Below are positions 53,306 to 61,270 of a stretch of DNA of 64,000 nucleotides, piece by piece. The first letter of the stretch is position 1; each line of letters begins with the position of its first letter. A program made the position numbers and the translations under genes. The notes below the pieces were generated by a model. It worked only from the letters and a program-made list of their open reading frames with translations. It was not told the DNA's origin and made no database searches. The DNA is from Cronobacter muytjensii ATCC 51329. GTDB lineage: Bacteria; Pseudomonadota; Gammaproteobacteria; Enterobacterales; Enterobacteriaceae. The DNA lies in contig NZ_CP012268.1 in assembly GCF_001277195.1 (NCBI RefSeq), positions 1-64,000 of the forward strand, read 5' to 3'.

Positions 53306-54175
53306 TCACTGTATCTGCTTGCCTTCCATCAGCCGCTGCACCAGCGGCAACATAATCAGTTCCATCGCCAGCCCCATTTTGCCGCCCGGCACCACCAACG
53401 TATTGATGTGAGAAATAAACGAGCCCTGCAACATCGCGAGCAGCCAGGGGTAATCGATATTGTCCAGATTACGGAAATGAATCACCACAAAGCTCTCGTC
53501 GAGTGACGGAATGCCTTTGGCGGCGAACGGGTTTGAGGTGTCCACCGTCGGCACGCGCTGGAAGTTGATATGCGTGCGTGAAAACTGCGGCGTGATGTAG
53601 TTGATGTAATCTTCCATCGAGCGCACCACGGAATCCATCACCGCCTCGCGGGAATGCCCGCGCTCGCTGGTGTCGCGGATCATTTTCTGGATCCACTCCA
53701 GGTTGACGATAGGTACCACGCCCACCAGCAAGTCGACATGCTTCGCCACGTCATTCTGCGGCGTCACCACGCCGCCGTGCAGGCCTTCATAAAACAGCAC
53801 ATCTGTTGGCTCCGGCAGCGGCTGCCACGGCGTAAAAGTGCCTGGCACCTGATTCCAGGGCACGGCTTCATCGTAGGTATGCAGATATTTGCGCGACTGC
53901 CCTTTGCCGGTCAGGCCGTATTCCACAAAGGTTTGCTCCAGCAGGCCGAAATCATTCGCCTCCGGGCCGAAATAGCTGATATGGCGGCCCAAATCGCGCG
54001 CCTTACGGATTGCCATGTCCATTTCCGGGCGCGTGTAGCGGTGAAAGCTGTCGCCTTCCACTTCGGCGGCGTGAAGATTCAGCTGGGCGAAAATTTTACG
54101 AAACGCAAGGCTGGTCGTCGTGGTGCCCGCGCCGCTGGAACCCGTGACGGCGATAACCGGATGTTTGGCAGACAT
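53306..54175 (-). CDS. prkB: Phosphoribulokinase-like protein PrkB
   Basis: 289 residues. P-loop NTPase of the uridine kinase/phosphoribulokinase class: Walker A VTGSSGAGTTTTSLAF (near 10-20), the PRK signature EGDSFHRYTRPEMD, and the acidic FYEGLHGGV. No RuBisCO is present, so a Calvin cycle role is unlikely; the enteric protein's substrate is unknown. Same orientation as yheU and yheT, 48 bp after yheU. Confidence 0.93.
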   Translation of the reverse strand: MSAKHPVIAVTGSSGAGTTTTSLAFRKIFAQLNLHAAEVEGDSFHRYTRPEMDMAIRKARDLGRHISYFGPEANDFGLLEQTFVEYGLTGKGQSRKYLHTYDEAVPWNQVPGTFTPWQPLPEPTDVLFYEGLHGGVVTPQNDVAKHVDLLVGVVPIVNLEWIQKMIRDTSERGHSREAVMDSVVRSMEDYINYITPQFSRTHINFQRVPTVDTSNPFAAKGIPSLDESFVVIHFRNLDNIDYPWLLAMLQGSFISHINTLVVPGGKMGLAMELIMLPLVQRLMEGKQIQ

Positions 54176-54223
54176 AGCGAGACAACTCCCTGAAGCGGCG
54201 GGGCAAGGCTCCGCCAGGCAACG

Positions 54224-54442
54224 TTAACCGCGAAACTGCGCGCGCGGCATGATATTGACCGTTTCGTGCAGTTCAGACCACACAAGTACGGCTTCGCCGC
54301 TTTGCAACTGACGCCGCACATCGGCGACCTTTTGCTCAAGCGAGCGTTCATGTTCACCATAATCGGTGCCTTCGCGCAAGACGAAGGCTTCAATCAGTCG
54401 GTCCAGCGTATCGGGGTCGAGTTCTTGCCAGGGAATGATCAT
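54224..54442 (-). CDS. yheU: UPF0270 protein YheU
   Basis: 72 residues, the family size. Starts MIIPWQELDPDTLDRLIEAF and has the typical REGTDYGEHERSLEQKV middle, then VLVWSELHETVNI. Unknown function; small, acidic, cytoplasmic. Its ATG directly follows the yheT stop codon (TAAATG), so the two are translated together. Confidence 0.94.
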   Translation of the reverse strand: MIIPWQELDPDTLDRLIEAFVLREGTDYGEHERSLEQKVADVRRQLQSGEAVLVWSELHETVNIMPRAQFRG

Positions 54443-55459
54443 TTATCGGTCCAGATAAGGGGTTAGCCAGTCAGGAATGCGCTGCTCCAGCCACATTTTC
54501 GGCTGACGCAGCGTGCCGCCGACGAAGCCCACGTGACCGCCATGCTCCGTCAGCTGATATTCAATATTAGCAGGCAGCGTGGCCGGATCGGGGATCACGT
54601 GATGATCCATAAACGGGTCGTCTTTGGCGTGAATAATCAGCGTCGGGCGGGTGATCTTCGCAAGCCGCGGCAGGGCGCTGCACTGCTGGTAATAATCGAC
54701 GGCGTCGCGGTAGCCGTGAATTTTCGAGGTGATAAGATCGTCGAAATCGCGGATGCGGCGCAGGCGTTTAAGCTGGGCCAGTTCAATGGGCAGCGTGCCG
54801 GGCCAGGCCTTCAGTTTGCGGGTGGCGTTCGCTTTCAACAGGTTCAGCAGATAGAACTGATAAAAGCGCGAAAAGCCTTTTTCCATATGGTTACAACAGT
54901 GCTCCAGCATAAACGGCGCGGAGACGATCACCCCGGCATTAAGCGGGAAAGCGGCGTCAATGTCCGCCATCAGGCAGCCAAGCATGTTGCCGCCAAGCGA
55001 ATACCCGACCGCCGCCGTCGGCACCGTGCCGTAGCGCTCGTCGAGCCAGCGCAGAAAATAGGTGCCGTCTTCGGTTTCGCCGGAATGATAGATGCGCTCC
55101 ATTTTATTGGGCACACCGCTACAACCGCGAAAATGCATCACCACGCCGAGCCAGCCGCGCGCTTTCGCCGCATGAATTAGCCCGTGGGCGTAAGGGCTGT
55201 GCAGGCTGCCTTCTAACCCGTGAAACACGACCAGACGCGGCTTATGGCGCGCCTGATCGGGGTTTTCGCTAAATGCGAGGTCGACAAAATCGCCGTCCGG
55301 CAGATCCAGACGCTGCCAGTGCGGCTCAAACTGCAACCGGCGACGCAGGACGCGCGGCAGCATGGTCTGCAGATGTGGATTACTTACCCCCGGCATCGGC
55401 TGAAAGTGTGAGGAATCGGTGTTCAGTGCAGGGAGTTCTGCGGGAGTAATGTCGGCCAT
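54443..55459 (-). CDS. yheT: YheT, alpha/beta hydrolase
   Basis: 338 residues (E. coli 340). Abhydrolase-1 fold of the UPF0017/ABHD1-3 group: oxyanion region VFHGLEGSLHSPYAHGL, HFRGCSGVPN, nucleophile elbow GYSLGGNMLG, acid in IHAKDDPFM, His in LTEHGGHVGFVGG, so a full triad is present. Carboxylesterase activity is likely; substrate unknown. In E. coli this gene is followed upstream by yheS; here the two are parted by about 6 kb. Confidence 0.94.
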   Translation of the reverse strand: MADITPAELPALNTDSSHFQPMPGVSNPHLQTMLPRVLRRRLQFEPHWQRLDLPDGDFVDLAFSENPDQARHKPRLVVFHGLEGSLHSPYAHGLIHAAKARGWLGVVMHFRGCSGVPNKMERIYHSGETEDGTYFLRWLDERYGTVPTAAVGYSLGGNMLGCLMADIDAAFPLNAGVIVSAPFMLEHCCNHMEKGFSRFYQFYLLNLLKANATRKLKAWPGTLPIELAQLKRLRRIRDFDDLITSKIHGYRDAVDYYQQCSALPRLAKITRPTLIIHAKDDPFMDHHVIPDPATLPANIEYQLTEHGGHVGFVGGTLRQPKMWLEQRIPDWLTPYLDR

Positions 55460-55533
55460 GGCACGCTGTCTGTTGGTTAGTTCGCTAACTACTATAACGA
55501 TTGTTATTCATTTTGTTGATGGTTTGATGCGGA

Positions 55534-56253
55534 TCACTCAGCCAGCAAATTACGCGAGAAAAGATGAATATCCGCATCCGGCTTGCGCCGCCAGAGCCGG
55601 GCTTTACGCGCGCCGGTCGCGACGCTCTCGCCGGTCTCTTCAAACATGCCCGAGGCCTCAAAGCGGCGGATCAGGCTTTTACGCTGGATAGGCTGGCCGA
55701 GAATAATTTCCGTCGCCTCCTGCAACTGGCTCAGGGTAAAGCATTCCGGCAGGCAGTACACCGGCAGGAGCGAGTACATGGTTTTCTGGCGCAGGCGTCG
55801 CAGCGCGGCCTCAATAATCGTGCGGTGATCGAACGCCAGCGCGAGCGTATCCAGCCCGGTAACTGGCACCCACTGCGCGTCGCTGACGGAGGCGATATGC
55901 GGCTGGCAGTCGACCCAGGCGATAAGCGCAAACCATGCGGTCGTCAGGCTCCAGCCGCGCGGGTCGCGATCCGGGCCGGAAAATGTCTCCAGTTGCTCCA
56001 GCCATGACGGGCGCACGCCGGTTTTTTCAGTGAGTTTGCGCAGCGCCGTAGCGTGCGTCGAGGCATCTTTTTGCAGATCGATAAAGCCGCCTGGCAAGGC
56101 CCAGCGCCCCTGCTGCGGCTGGCGGGCACGCTGCACCAGCAGTACGCAGAGCGCCTGGTCATGCAGGGTGAACAGCACGCTGTCCACGGTCACCAGCGGG
56201 GAAGGGAACCGCGCCGGATCGTAGCTTTCCAGATATTCCGCTTCAGTGGTCAT
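55534..56253 (-). CDS. nrtR: NrtR, ADP-ribose-sensing NAD repressor
   Basis: 239 residues: an N-terminal Nudix domain (about 15-150) fused to a C-terminal winged helix (about 160-225, with LSQLQEATEIILGQPIQRKSL). This is the NrtR plan: ADP-ribose or related NAD metabolites bind the Nudix part and release DNA. The Nudix box is degenerate (GGFIDLQKDAS then RKLTEKTG): two catalytic Glu positions are Lys, so it is probably a sensor and not an enzyme. Divergent from prs-nadV; operator-like palindromes lie in the shared 195-bp region, one next to its own start, implying autoregulation. Confidence 0.9.
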   Translation of the reverse strand: MTTEAEYLESYDPARFPSPLVTVDSVLFTLHDQALCVLLVQRARQPQQGRWALPGGFIDLQKDASTHATALRKLTEKTGVRPSWLEQLETFSGPDRDPRGWSLTTAWFALIAWVDCQPHIASVSDAQWVPVTGLDTLALAFDHRTIIEAALRRLRQKTMYSLLPVYCLPECFTLSQLQEATEIILGQPIQRKSLIRRFEASGMFEETGESVATGARKARLWRRKPDADIHLFSRNLLAE

Positions 56254-56270
56254 ACGCCGCTCCGTTTAAT

Positions 56271-56283
56271 TGTCTCAGAGACA
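56271..56283. promoter_or_regulatory. Putative NrtR operator 1 (nrtR side)
   Basis: TGTCTCAGAGACA, a perfect 13-bp palindrome 18 bp before the nrtR start. Shares the TGTC-N5-GACA frame with the two sites near the prs-like gene. Confidence 0.6.
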
Positions 56284-56389
56284 AGTTTACCAGCCCGACA
56301 GACCGGGGCAACATAAACCTTTATTGCTTTAATTTTCAGCAACATGCTATTTTTTAACCGCGCCGTTGAAATTTTCGCTTGCTTATTAA

Positions 56390-56402
56390 TGTCTCTTGGA
56401 CA
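56390..56402. promoter_or_regulatory. Putative NrtR operator 2
   Basis: TGTCTCTTGGACA. Outer TGTC and GACA conserved, with 11 of 13 positions matching operator 1. Its centre is 23 bp (about two helical turns) from operator 3. Confidence 0.6.
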
Positions 56403-56412
56403 ATATTAAATG

Positions 56413-56425
56413 TGTCGCAAGGACA
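56413..56425. promoter_or_regulatory. Putative NrtR operator 3
   Basis: TGTCGCAAGGACA, again TGTC-N5-GACA, 24 bp upstream of the prs-like start codon where it would overlap the promoter. Confidence 0.55.
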
Positions 56426-56448
56426 ATAACTAATTAACGGGGGCGAAT

Positions 56449-57306
56449 ATGATGCAGACGCAACTGATGGTAGACGGACAAGAGATAGCAACGCAGACCG
56501 GGCGTTTTCCTGACGGCGCCGTATGGGCGAAAGTGACCGGCGAGCTGCCTCGCGTCGCCTCGCTGATGCGTATTCGTGCCGCTGCCATGAAAACGATGGA
56601 CGACTTTATGCTGCTGGCGCAGTTGACCGACGCGGTGCGTCAGCATTGCGATGTGCGCTTCAGCCATCTGGAACTGCCGTGGCTACCGTATGCCCGCCAG
56701 GACAGGCATATGCAGCCGGGCGACAGCTTTGCGCTGAAAGTGTTCGCCCGCCAGTTAAACACGCTCGGTTTCGACAAAGTGTTCGTTCTGGACCCGCACA
56801 GCGAAGCCGCTGCGGCCGCCATCGATAATCTCGTGGCCATCCCGCAGGCGCGCTGCCTGATGCAAAGCCAGACGCTCGTCAGTGCCCTTAAAGCCGGTGA
56901 GCTGCTGCTGGTCGCGCCGGACGCCGGCGCGCTTAAGAAAATCCACGCGGTAGCGCAGGCGGTCGGGGCTGAAGGTTTCGCCACGCTGACCAAACAGCGC
57001 AATGTCGCCACCGGCGAGCTGACCGGTTTTCGTCTGGTGGACGGCGACGTAAAAGACAAGGCGGTGCTGATTGTCGACGACCTGTGCGACGCGGGCGGCA
57101 CGTTTATCGGCTCCGCCCAGGTGCTGCGCGACGCGGGTGCCCGCAGCGTCAGTCTGTACGTTACCCACGGCGTGTTTTCAAAAGGCGTCGAAAACCTGCT
57201 CAATAACGGCATTGACCAGCTGTATACGACGACTTCATTCGCGCCTGCCTCACTGGCGCAGGATCGGGTAGAAATGATTGATATCAATACTATTTATAAC
57301 GCGTAA
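56449..57306 (+). CDS. Ribose-phosphate pyrophosphokinase-like protein (second PRPP synthetase)
   Basis: 285 residues, about 30 shorter than housekeeping Prs (315). Ribose 5-phosphate plus ATP to PRPP is the expected reaction. Seen: YARQDRHMQPGDSFALK (the Arg-Gln-Asp-Arg ATP segment of Prs), DPHSEAA, a long central region KKIHAVAQAVGAEG, and the PRPP-binding loop VLIVDDLCDAGGTFIGSA near residue 205. GGGGG-rich ribosome site. Directly upstream of nadV (11 bp), so it likely supplies the PRPP that NadV consumes. An in-frame ATG follows the first ATG. Confidence 0.88.
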   Translation: MMQTQLMVDGQEIATQTGRFPDGAVWAKVTGELPRVASLMRIRAAAMKTMDDFMLLAQLTDAVRQHCDVRFSHLELPWLPYARQDRHMQPGDSFALKVFARQLNTLGFDKVFVLDPHSEAAAAAIDNLVAIPQARCLMQSQTLVSALKAGELLLVAPDAGALKKIHAVAQAVGAEGFATLTKQRNVATGELTGFRLVDGDVKDKAVLIVDDLCDAGGTFIGSAQVLRDAGARSVSLYVTHGVFSKGVENLLNNGIDQLYTTTSFAPASLAQDRVEMIDINTIYNA

Positions 57307-57317
57307 GGGGAAGGAAG

Positions 57318-58808
57318 ATGAACATGAATCCGATTCTGGCTATTGATGGCTACAAAGTGTCGCATCGCGAACAGTATCCGGCTGGCACCACCAAAGTGTA
57401 TTCCAACTTTACGCCGCGCAGCGATCGTCATTTCCACTCTCCTGTCGCAGACGGCAAGCTGGTGTTCTTCGGCCTGCAAGGGTTCCTGCAATGGTTCCTG
57501 GTCGACCTCTTTAACGAACAATTTTTCGCGCGCCCGCAGGCGGAGGTGGTTGACGAGTACCTGGCGGTAATGGACAGCTATATCGGCAAAGGCGCGGTAA
57601 GCGCGGAGCATATTCGCGCACTGCATCAGCTTGGTTATCTGCCGCTGCATATCAAGGCACTGGATGAAGGCAGCAAAGTGGCGATGAAAGTGCCGGTGCT
57701 GACCATTACCAATACGCTCCCGGACTTCTTCTGGCTGGTGAACTATCTGGAAACCGTGCTCTCGGCGGAGCTGTGGAAATCCTCCACTAACGCCACCATC
57801 GCGCACCACTACCGTAAAATCTGCGAGCGCTGGGCAGAGAAAACCTGCTCTGATGTGAGCCACCTGGATTTCCAGTGCCACGACTTCTCTTTTCGCGGGA
57901 TGTCAGGCTTGCAGGATACCGCGCAGGCGGGTAGCGGCCATCTGATGAGCTTTAAAGGCACCGATAATATTCCGTCGATGCTCTACGCCCGCGATTACTA
58001 CACACAGGGGCAGGACTGTTTTATCGCCGCGTCTATTCCGGCGACCGAGCACAGCGTGATGTGCATGGGCGAGAAAGAGAGCGAAATTGAGACGTTCCGC
58101 CGCCTGATTTGCTCTCTCTACCCGAACGGCTTTGTCTCGATTGTGTCCGACACCTGGGATTACTGGCGCGTTATCACCGAATATACCCGCGAGCTGAAAG
58201 CGCAGATTATGGCGCGTGAAGGCCGCGTGGTGTTCCGCCCGGACAGCGGCGACCCGGTGGAGATCCTCTGCGGCACCGGCGCCGATGACGATACCCGCGC
58301 CGACCGCACGCCGGAAGAGAAGGGCTCGGTGGAAGTGCTGTGGGAAATCTTCGGCGGCACCGTGAATGAGAAAGGCTATAAAGTGCTCGATCCACATGTT
58401 GGCCTGATTTACGGCGATTCCATCACGCTCGATCGCGCCGAAGAGATCCTGCGCCGTCTGGCGGCGAAAGGCTTTGCCAGTTCGAACGTGGTGTTTGGCG
58501 TGGGCTCTTTCACCTACCAGTACAACACCCGCGACACCTTCGGCTTTGCGATGAAAGCCACCTACGGTGAAGTGAACGGCGTGGGCCGCATGATTTTCAA
58601 AGAGCCGAAAACCGACAACGGACTGAAACGTTCAGCACGCGGGCTGCTGCGGGTGGAGCGTGACGAGAACGGCGATTATCAGCTGTTTGACGAGCAGACG
58701 CTGGAGCAGGAACAGCAGGGCGAACTGAAAACCCGCTTCCTGGATGGCAAACTGCACGGCGTGGAACATCTGGAAACCCTGCGCCAGCGGCTGGCGGCGC
58801 AGCGTTAA
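57318..58808 (+). CDS. nadV: Nicotinamide phosphoribosyltransferase NadV
   Basis: 496 residues, NAMPT size. Joins nicotinamide and PRPP to give NMN, a one-step NAD salvage that bypasses deamidation by PncA. Motifs: start NPILAIDGYKVSHREQYP, FTPRSDRHF, HDFSFRGMSGLQDTAQAGSGHL, SIVSDTWDYWRVI, PRPP/nicotinamide site RPDSGDPVEIL, and VGLIYGDSITLDRAEEIL. Catalytic His equivalent of human His247 fits ATEHSVM. An ATG two codons later (57324) is also possible. Second gene of the NrtR-controlled operon; followed by a hairpin. Confidence 0.95.
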   Translation: MNMNPILAIDGYKVSHREQYPAGTTKVYSNFTPRSDRHFHSPVADGKLVFFGLQGFLQWFLVDLFNEQFFARPQAEVVDEYLAVMDSYIGKGAVSAEHIRALHQLGYLPLHIKALDEGSKVAMKVPVLTITNTLPDFFWLVNYLETVLSAELWKSSTNATIAHHYRKICERWAEKTCSDVSHLDFQCHDFSFRGMSGLQDTAQAGSGHLMSFKGTDNIPSMLYARDYYTQGQDCFIAASIPATEHSVMCMGEKESEIETFRRLICSLYPNGFVSIVSDTWDYWRVITEYTRELKAQIMAREGRVVFRPDSGDPVEILCGTGADDDTRADRTPEEKGSVEVLWEIFGGTVNEKGYKVLDPHVGLIYGDSITLDRAEEILRRLAAKGFASSNVVFGVGSFTYQYNTRDTFGFAMKATYGEVNGVGRMIFKEPKTDNGLKRSARGLLRVERDENGDYQLFDEQTLEQEQQGELKTRFLDGKLHGVEHLETLRQRLAAQR

Positions 58809-58817
58809 TCGTCACAG

Positions 58818-58837
58818 ACCGGGCCTGCGGGCCCGGT
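58818..58837 (+). terminator. Terminator-like hairpin after nadV
   Basis: Stem ACCGGGCC (58818-58825) with GGCCCGGT (58830-58837), loop TGCG, nine bases after the nadV stop. Followed only by TAGTCGTTT, a weak U tract. Confidence 0.6.
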
Positions 58838-58893
58838 TAGTCGTTTCGCAGCATCGCTTCCAACTGCGTCTGCGTTTGCAGGCGCACTTTCAT
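58837..58893 (-). pseudogene. Remnant of a yheS 3' end
   Basis: Eighteen codons then TAA on the minus strand, reading MKVRLQTQTQLEAMLRND. The blocks LQTQ and QLEAML match the C-terminus of the intact YheS in the same reading frame, with 18 codons missing between them. At DNA level AGCATCGCTTCCAACTGC (58850-58867) equals 61478-61495, and CTGCGTTTGCAG (58870-58881) equals 61552-61563. It starts four bases after the XpaC-like stop codon. Probably a scar of rearrangement, not a gene. Confidence 0.6.
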
Positions 58894-58897
58894 CGAA

Positions 58898-59884
58898 TTA
58901 TACGTAACCGTCCGTCTTGAGCATCTTATCGAGCGTGCTCATTTCAATAGCGAGTTCGGTCTTATCATTTTCTAACAGGCGGGCATGCTGCTGGCTGAAC
59001 GCGGAATGCAGCGTTTTGAGCATGGCGGCGCTGCGAGCGTTAATTTCATCGACGCTGCTATTCTCCGCTTGTTGCTCTACAAGGCGATGGCTTCTTGTCG
59101 TGATGTCTCTTACCGCGGGCAGATAGCGCTGCAGGAATTTTGTTCCCGGCTCCACATCTTTAGGATCGGTTTTAATACAGAGCATTATCAGGTTCGTATA
59201 ATTGATAATGCCATCGATTTCCGTCTGAAGCGCCGGCGCCAGCCCTTGCAGGGACGTTAAATAACGGACCTCACGTTCAGCGTCGAAATCGGTTGTTGTC
59301 TCCTGCCCGGCCGGGAGCGGTTCGGCAACGGGCTTCGCTTTTTTCCCGAGCCGCTTATTTTTTAATGTTGTCAAAAGGCGGCGAAGGGCGATGGAAAGCG
59401 GCGTCCAGCCGCTCCCAATGGCGATAAGAATACCAGCGAAGCTGACATATCCTGCCGACAATGACTGTGTGCCAAAGGCGTCTAAGTAAGCCAGACAGGC
59501 CAGCCAGCCCAGGATGAGATACCAGATGTAGATTTTTAGAAATGGCTTCAGATTGCGCAGGATATACGTCACCAGCGCCACGCCGCCTGCCCAAAATGCG
59601 AAGCCGGCATTCGCCCCTGGCCAGAATAGCCCGGCAAGAATACCGACCGTGAATGCCACGCGGTCGTAAAACAGGGCGCGGGCAAGAAGGATGAACCCCA
59701 CCCAGCAGGATACGGCTAATGGCCCTCTTAAGGCGTCAGGGGATGTATGGGTATGGGCAAGGGTATCCTGCAACAGGGCATTATCGAAACTGACCGAAAA
59801 TAGCATAATACACAGCTGGATAAGGACACGCTTCCAGCGCTTGTTATGAAGCGTTTCTAAAAAAGTAGCCATTCCTGTTCTCAT
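58898..59884 (-). CDS. XpaC-like membrane protein paired with TelA
   Basis: 328 residues. Five or six hydrophobic segments in the first ~165 (for example LIQLCIMLFSVSFDNALL, LAVSCWVGFILLARAL, AFTVGILAGLFWPGANAGFAFWAGGVALVTYIL, IYIWYLILGWLACLAYL, YVSFAGILIAIGSG), then a basic stretch (LKNKRLGKKAKP) and a helical cytoplasmic domain of ~150 residues. Layout and linkage to TelA fit XpaC-family proteins; the name comes from a Bacillus hydrolysis phenotype and says little about function. An alternative ATG at 59872 would shorten it by four residues. Confidence 0.6.
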   Translation of the reverse strand: MRTGMATFLETLHNKRWKRVLIQLCIMLFSVSFDNALLQDTLAHTHTSPDALRGPLAVSCWVGFILLARALFYDRVAFTVGILAGLFWPGANAGFAFWAGGVALVTYILRNLKPFLKIYIWYLILGWLACLAYLDAFGTQSLSAGYVSFAGILIAIGSGWTPLSIALRRLLTTLKNKRLGKKAKPVAEPLPAGQETTTDFDAEREVRYLTSLQGLAPALQTEIDGIINYTNLIMLCIKTDPKDVEPGTKFLQRYLPAVRDITTRSHRLVEQQAENSSVDEINARSAAMLKTLHSAFSQQHARLLENDKTELAIEMSTLDKMLKTDGYV

Positions 59885-59931
59885 AACATGCGTGACGCGG
59901 CATCATCCGCCGCGCCCGGCTGGTTAAGTGT

Positions 59932-61053
59932 TTATGCCTGATGCGCGGTTCCGCTGGCGATAGCTGAAAGACGCGTGCGCAATTCGTCTTCCATAACCGA
60001 CAGCTCTTTTTCCACGCTCTGACGGCTCGCGCGCGCATTGCTGGCGATGGCGACAGATTCTTCAATGGTCGTTAACAGACGCGCATGGACATCGCGCAGG
60101 GTGTCGATATCCACCACCGAACGTTCCACTTCACGAGCCGTCTCGACCGTGCCGGTCTGTAGCAGCTCCGCGTTGCGGCGCAGCATATCATTAGTGGTAT
60201 CTGATACGTCTTTTTGCAGTTTCGTTGCCTGGCGCTGAGTGTGTAGCGATAGCGCCAGCACCAGCTGGGTTTTCCACACCGGGATGGTTGTGAGCAGGCT
60301 ACTCTGGATCTTCTCCGCCAGTGACTGGCTGTTGCCTTGCATCAGGCGAATCTGGGGCGCCGTCTGGATGGCGATAGTGCGGGACAGCATCAGGTCATGA
60401 AGGCGACGTTCAAAACGTTGAATGTTGGCTTCCAGGTCCCGGGCGGTCTGCATCTTCAGTGCGTCATCAGCGGCGTGCTGCTGGGCAAGGGGCATATCGA
60501 TGTTCTGCAGCTGGGCGATTTTTAGCTTGCCGGCAATAATATGCAGATTGATTTGCTGATAGTAGTCGCGATTGCGAATGAATAGTTGCTCAAGCGTGGA
60601 AATATTGCGTAGTAAATCAACCATCGCTTCTTCAAGCCTGGCGGAGATATTCTCAACCTGACGCGCCAGCGTCTGATACGTTAATAACGTGCGTTCGAGG
60701 CGGTTAAACAGCTTGCCGACAAGAGGGACGGAAGCCAGAAAGCCCGGCTTTTCGCTAAACGAGGTTAAATCCACCTCTTTAACCTTACTCAGTAAGTCTG
60801 TCAGTTGCTCGCCCACCACGCCGGCATCTTTCGCCTGCACCTGCTCCAGCAAGGCATCAGAAAACCGAGAGATTTCTCCCATGGTTTTGGCACCCCACGA
60901 AAGCGACATTACAGGGTCGGTAATGTCTATCTGGTTCATTAGCTTTTCAACGTCCTGTTGTTCCGCAGGAGTTAACGCTTCGCCGGCGGGTAAAATATCT
61001 TTCATCGCTGCGGGCAGGGACGACGGAGCGGCGACGGAGGTCGTATCTGTCAT
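59932..61053 (-). CDS. TelA-family toxic anion resistance protein
   Basis: 373 residues, soluble, almost entirely helical. Conserved TelA features: TDPVMSLSWGAKTMGEISRFSDALLEQ near 50-76, SLL..PVWKTQLVLALSLHTQRQATKLQKDVSDTTNDMLRRNAELL near 265-305, and a final coiled coil. Family members are linked to tellurite, lantibiotic or other cell-envelope stress; the mechanism is not known. Transcribed just before the XpaC-like gene (47-bp gap), a pairing seen in other bacteria. Inserted between nadV and yheS compared with E. coli. Confidence 0.85.
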   Translation of the reverse strand: MTDTTSVAAPSSLPAAMKDILPAGEALTPAEQQDVEKLMNQIDITDPVMSLSWGAKTMGEISRFSDALLEQVQAKDAGVVGEQLTDLLSKVKEVDLTSFSEKPGFLASVPLVGKLFNRLERTLLTYQTLARQVENISARLEEAMVDLLRNISTLEQLFIRNRDYYQQINLHIIAGKLKIAQLQNIDMPLAQQHAADDALKMQTARDLEANIQRFERRLHDLMLSRTIAIQTAPQIRLMQGNSQSLAEKIQSSLLTTIPVWKTQLVLALSLHTQRQATKLQKDVSDTTNDMLRRNAELLQTGTVETAREVERSVVDIDTLRDVHARLLTTIEESVAIASNARASRQSVEKELSVMEDELRTRLSAIASGTAHQA

Positions 61054-61270
61054 TAACTATTTCCTCAGTTTTTATTGTAGCCACGGCTGTGGCCATCTTG
61101 TCCTGACGCCTTATTCAAGTGGGGGAGTCATCAGACAGAGCGACTATTTTTATATGTGGGCTGAGAGTTCCGCGCTATATAACGCGTGTTTTCTGTGTGT
61201 AGAGAGCCTGGAGAGTAAGCAAAGATGATTTTTGTTTCAATGATTTTGAACGGGTATTACCTGACCGTTG
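61054..61270. other. AT-rich spacer upstream of telA
   Basis: 217 bp, noticeably more AT-rich than the flanking genes; must hold the telA promoter on the minus strand. No gene or clear hairpin seen. With the small ORF at 61271-61465 it makes up the 411-bp gap between telA and yheS. Confidence 0.4.

Noticed and set aside
53306..54175. prkB as evidence of carbon fixation
   Set aside because: The enteric PrkB is common without RuBisCO; nothing else in the window supports a Calvin cycle.
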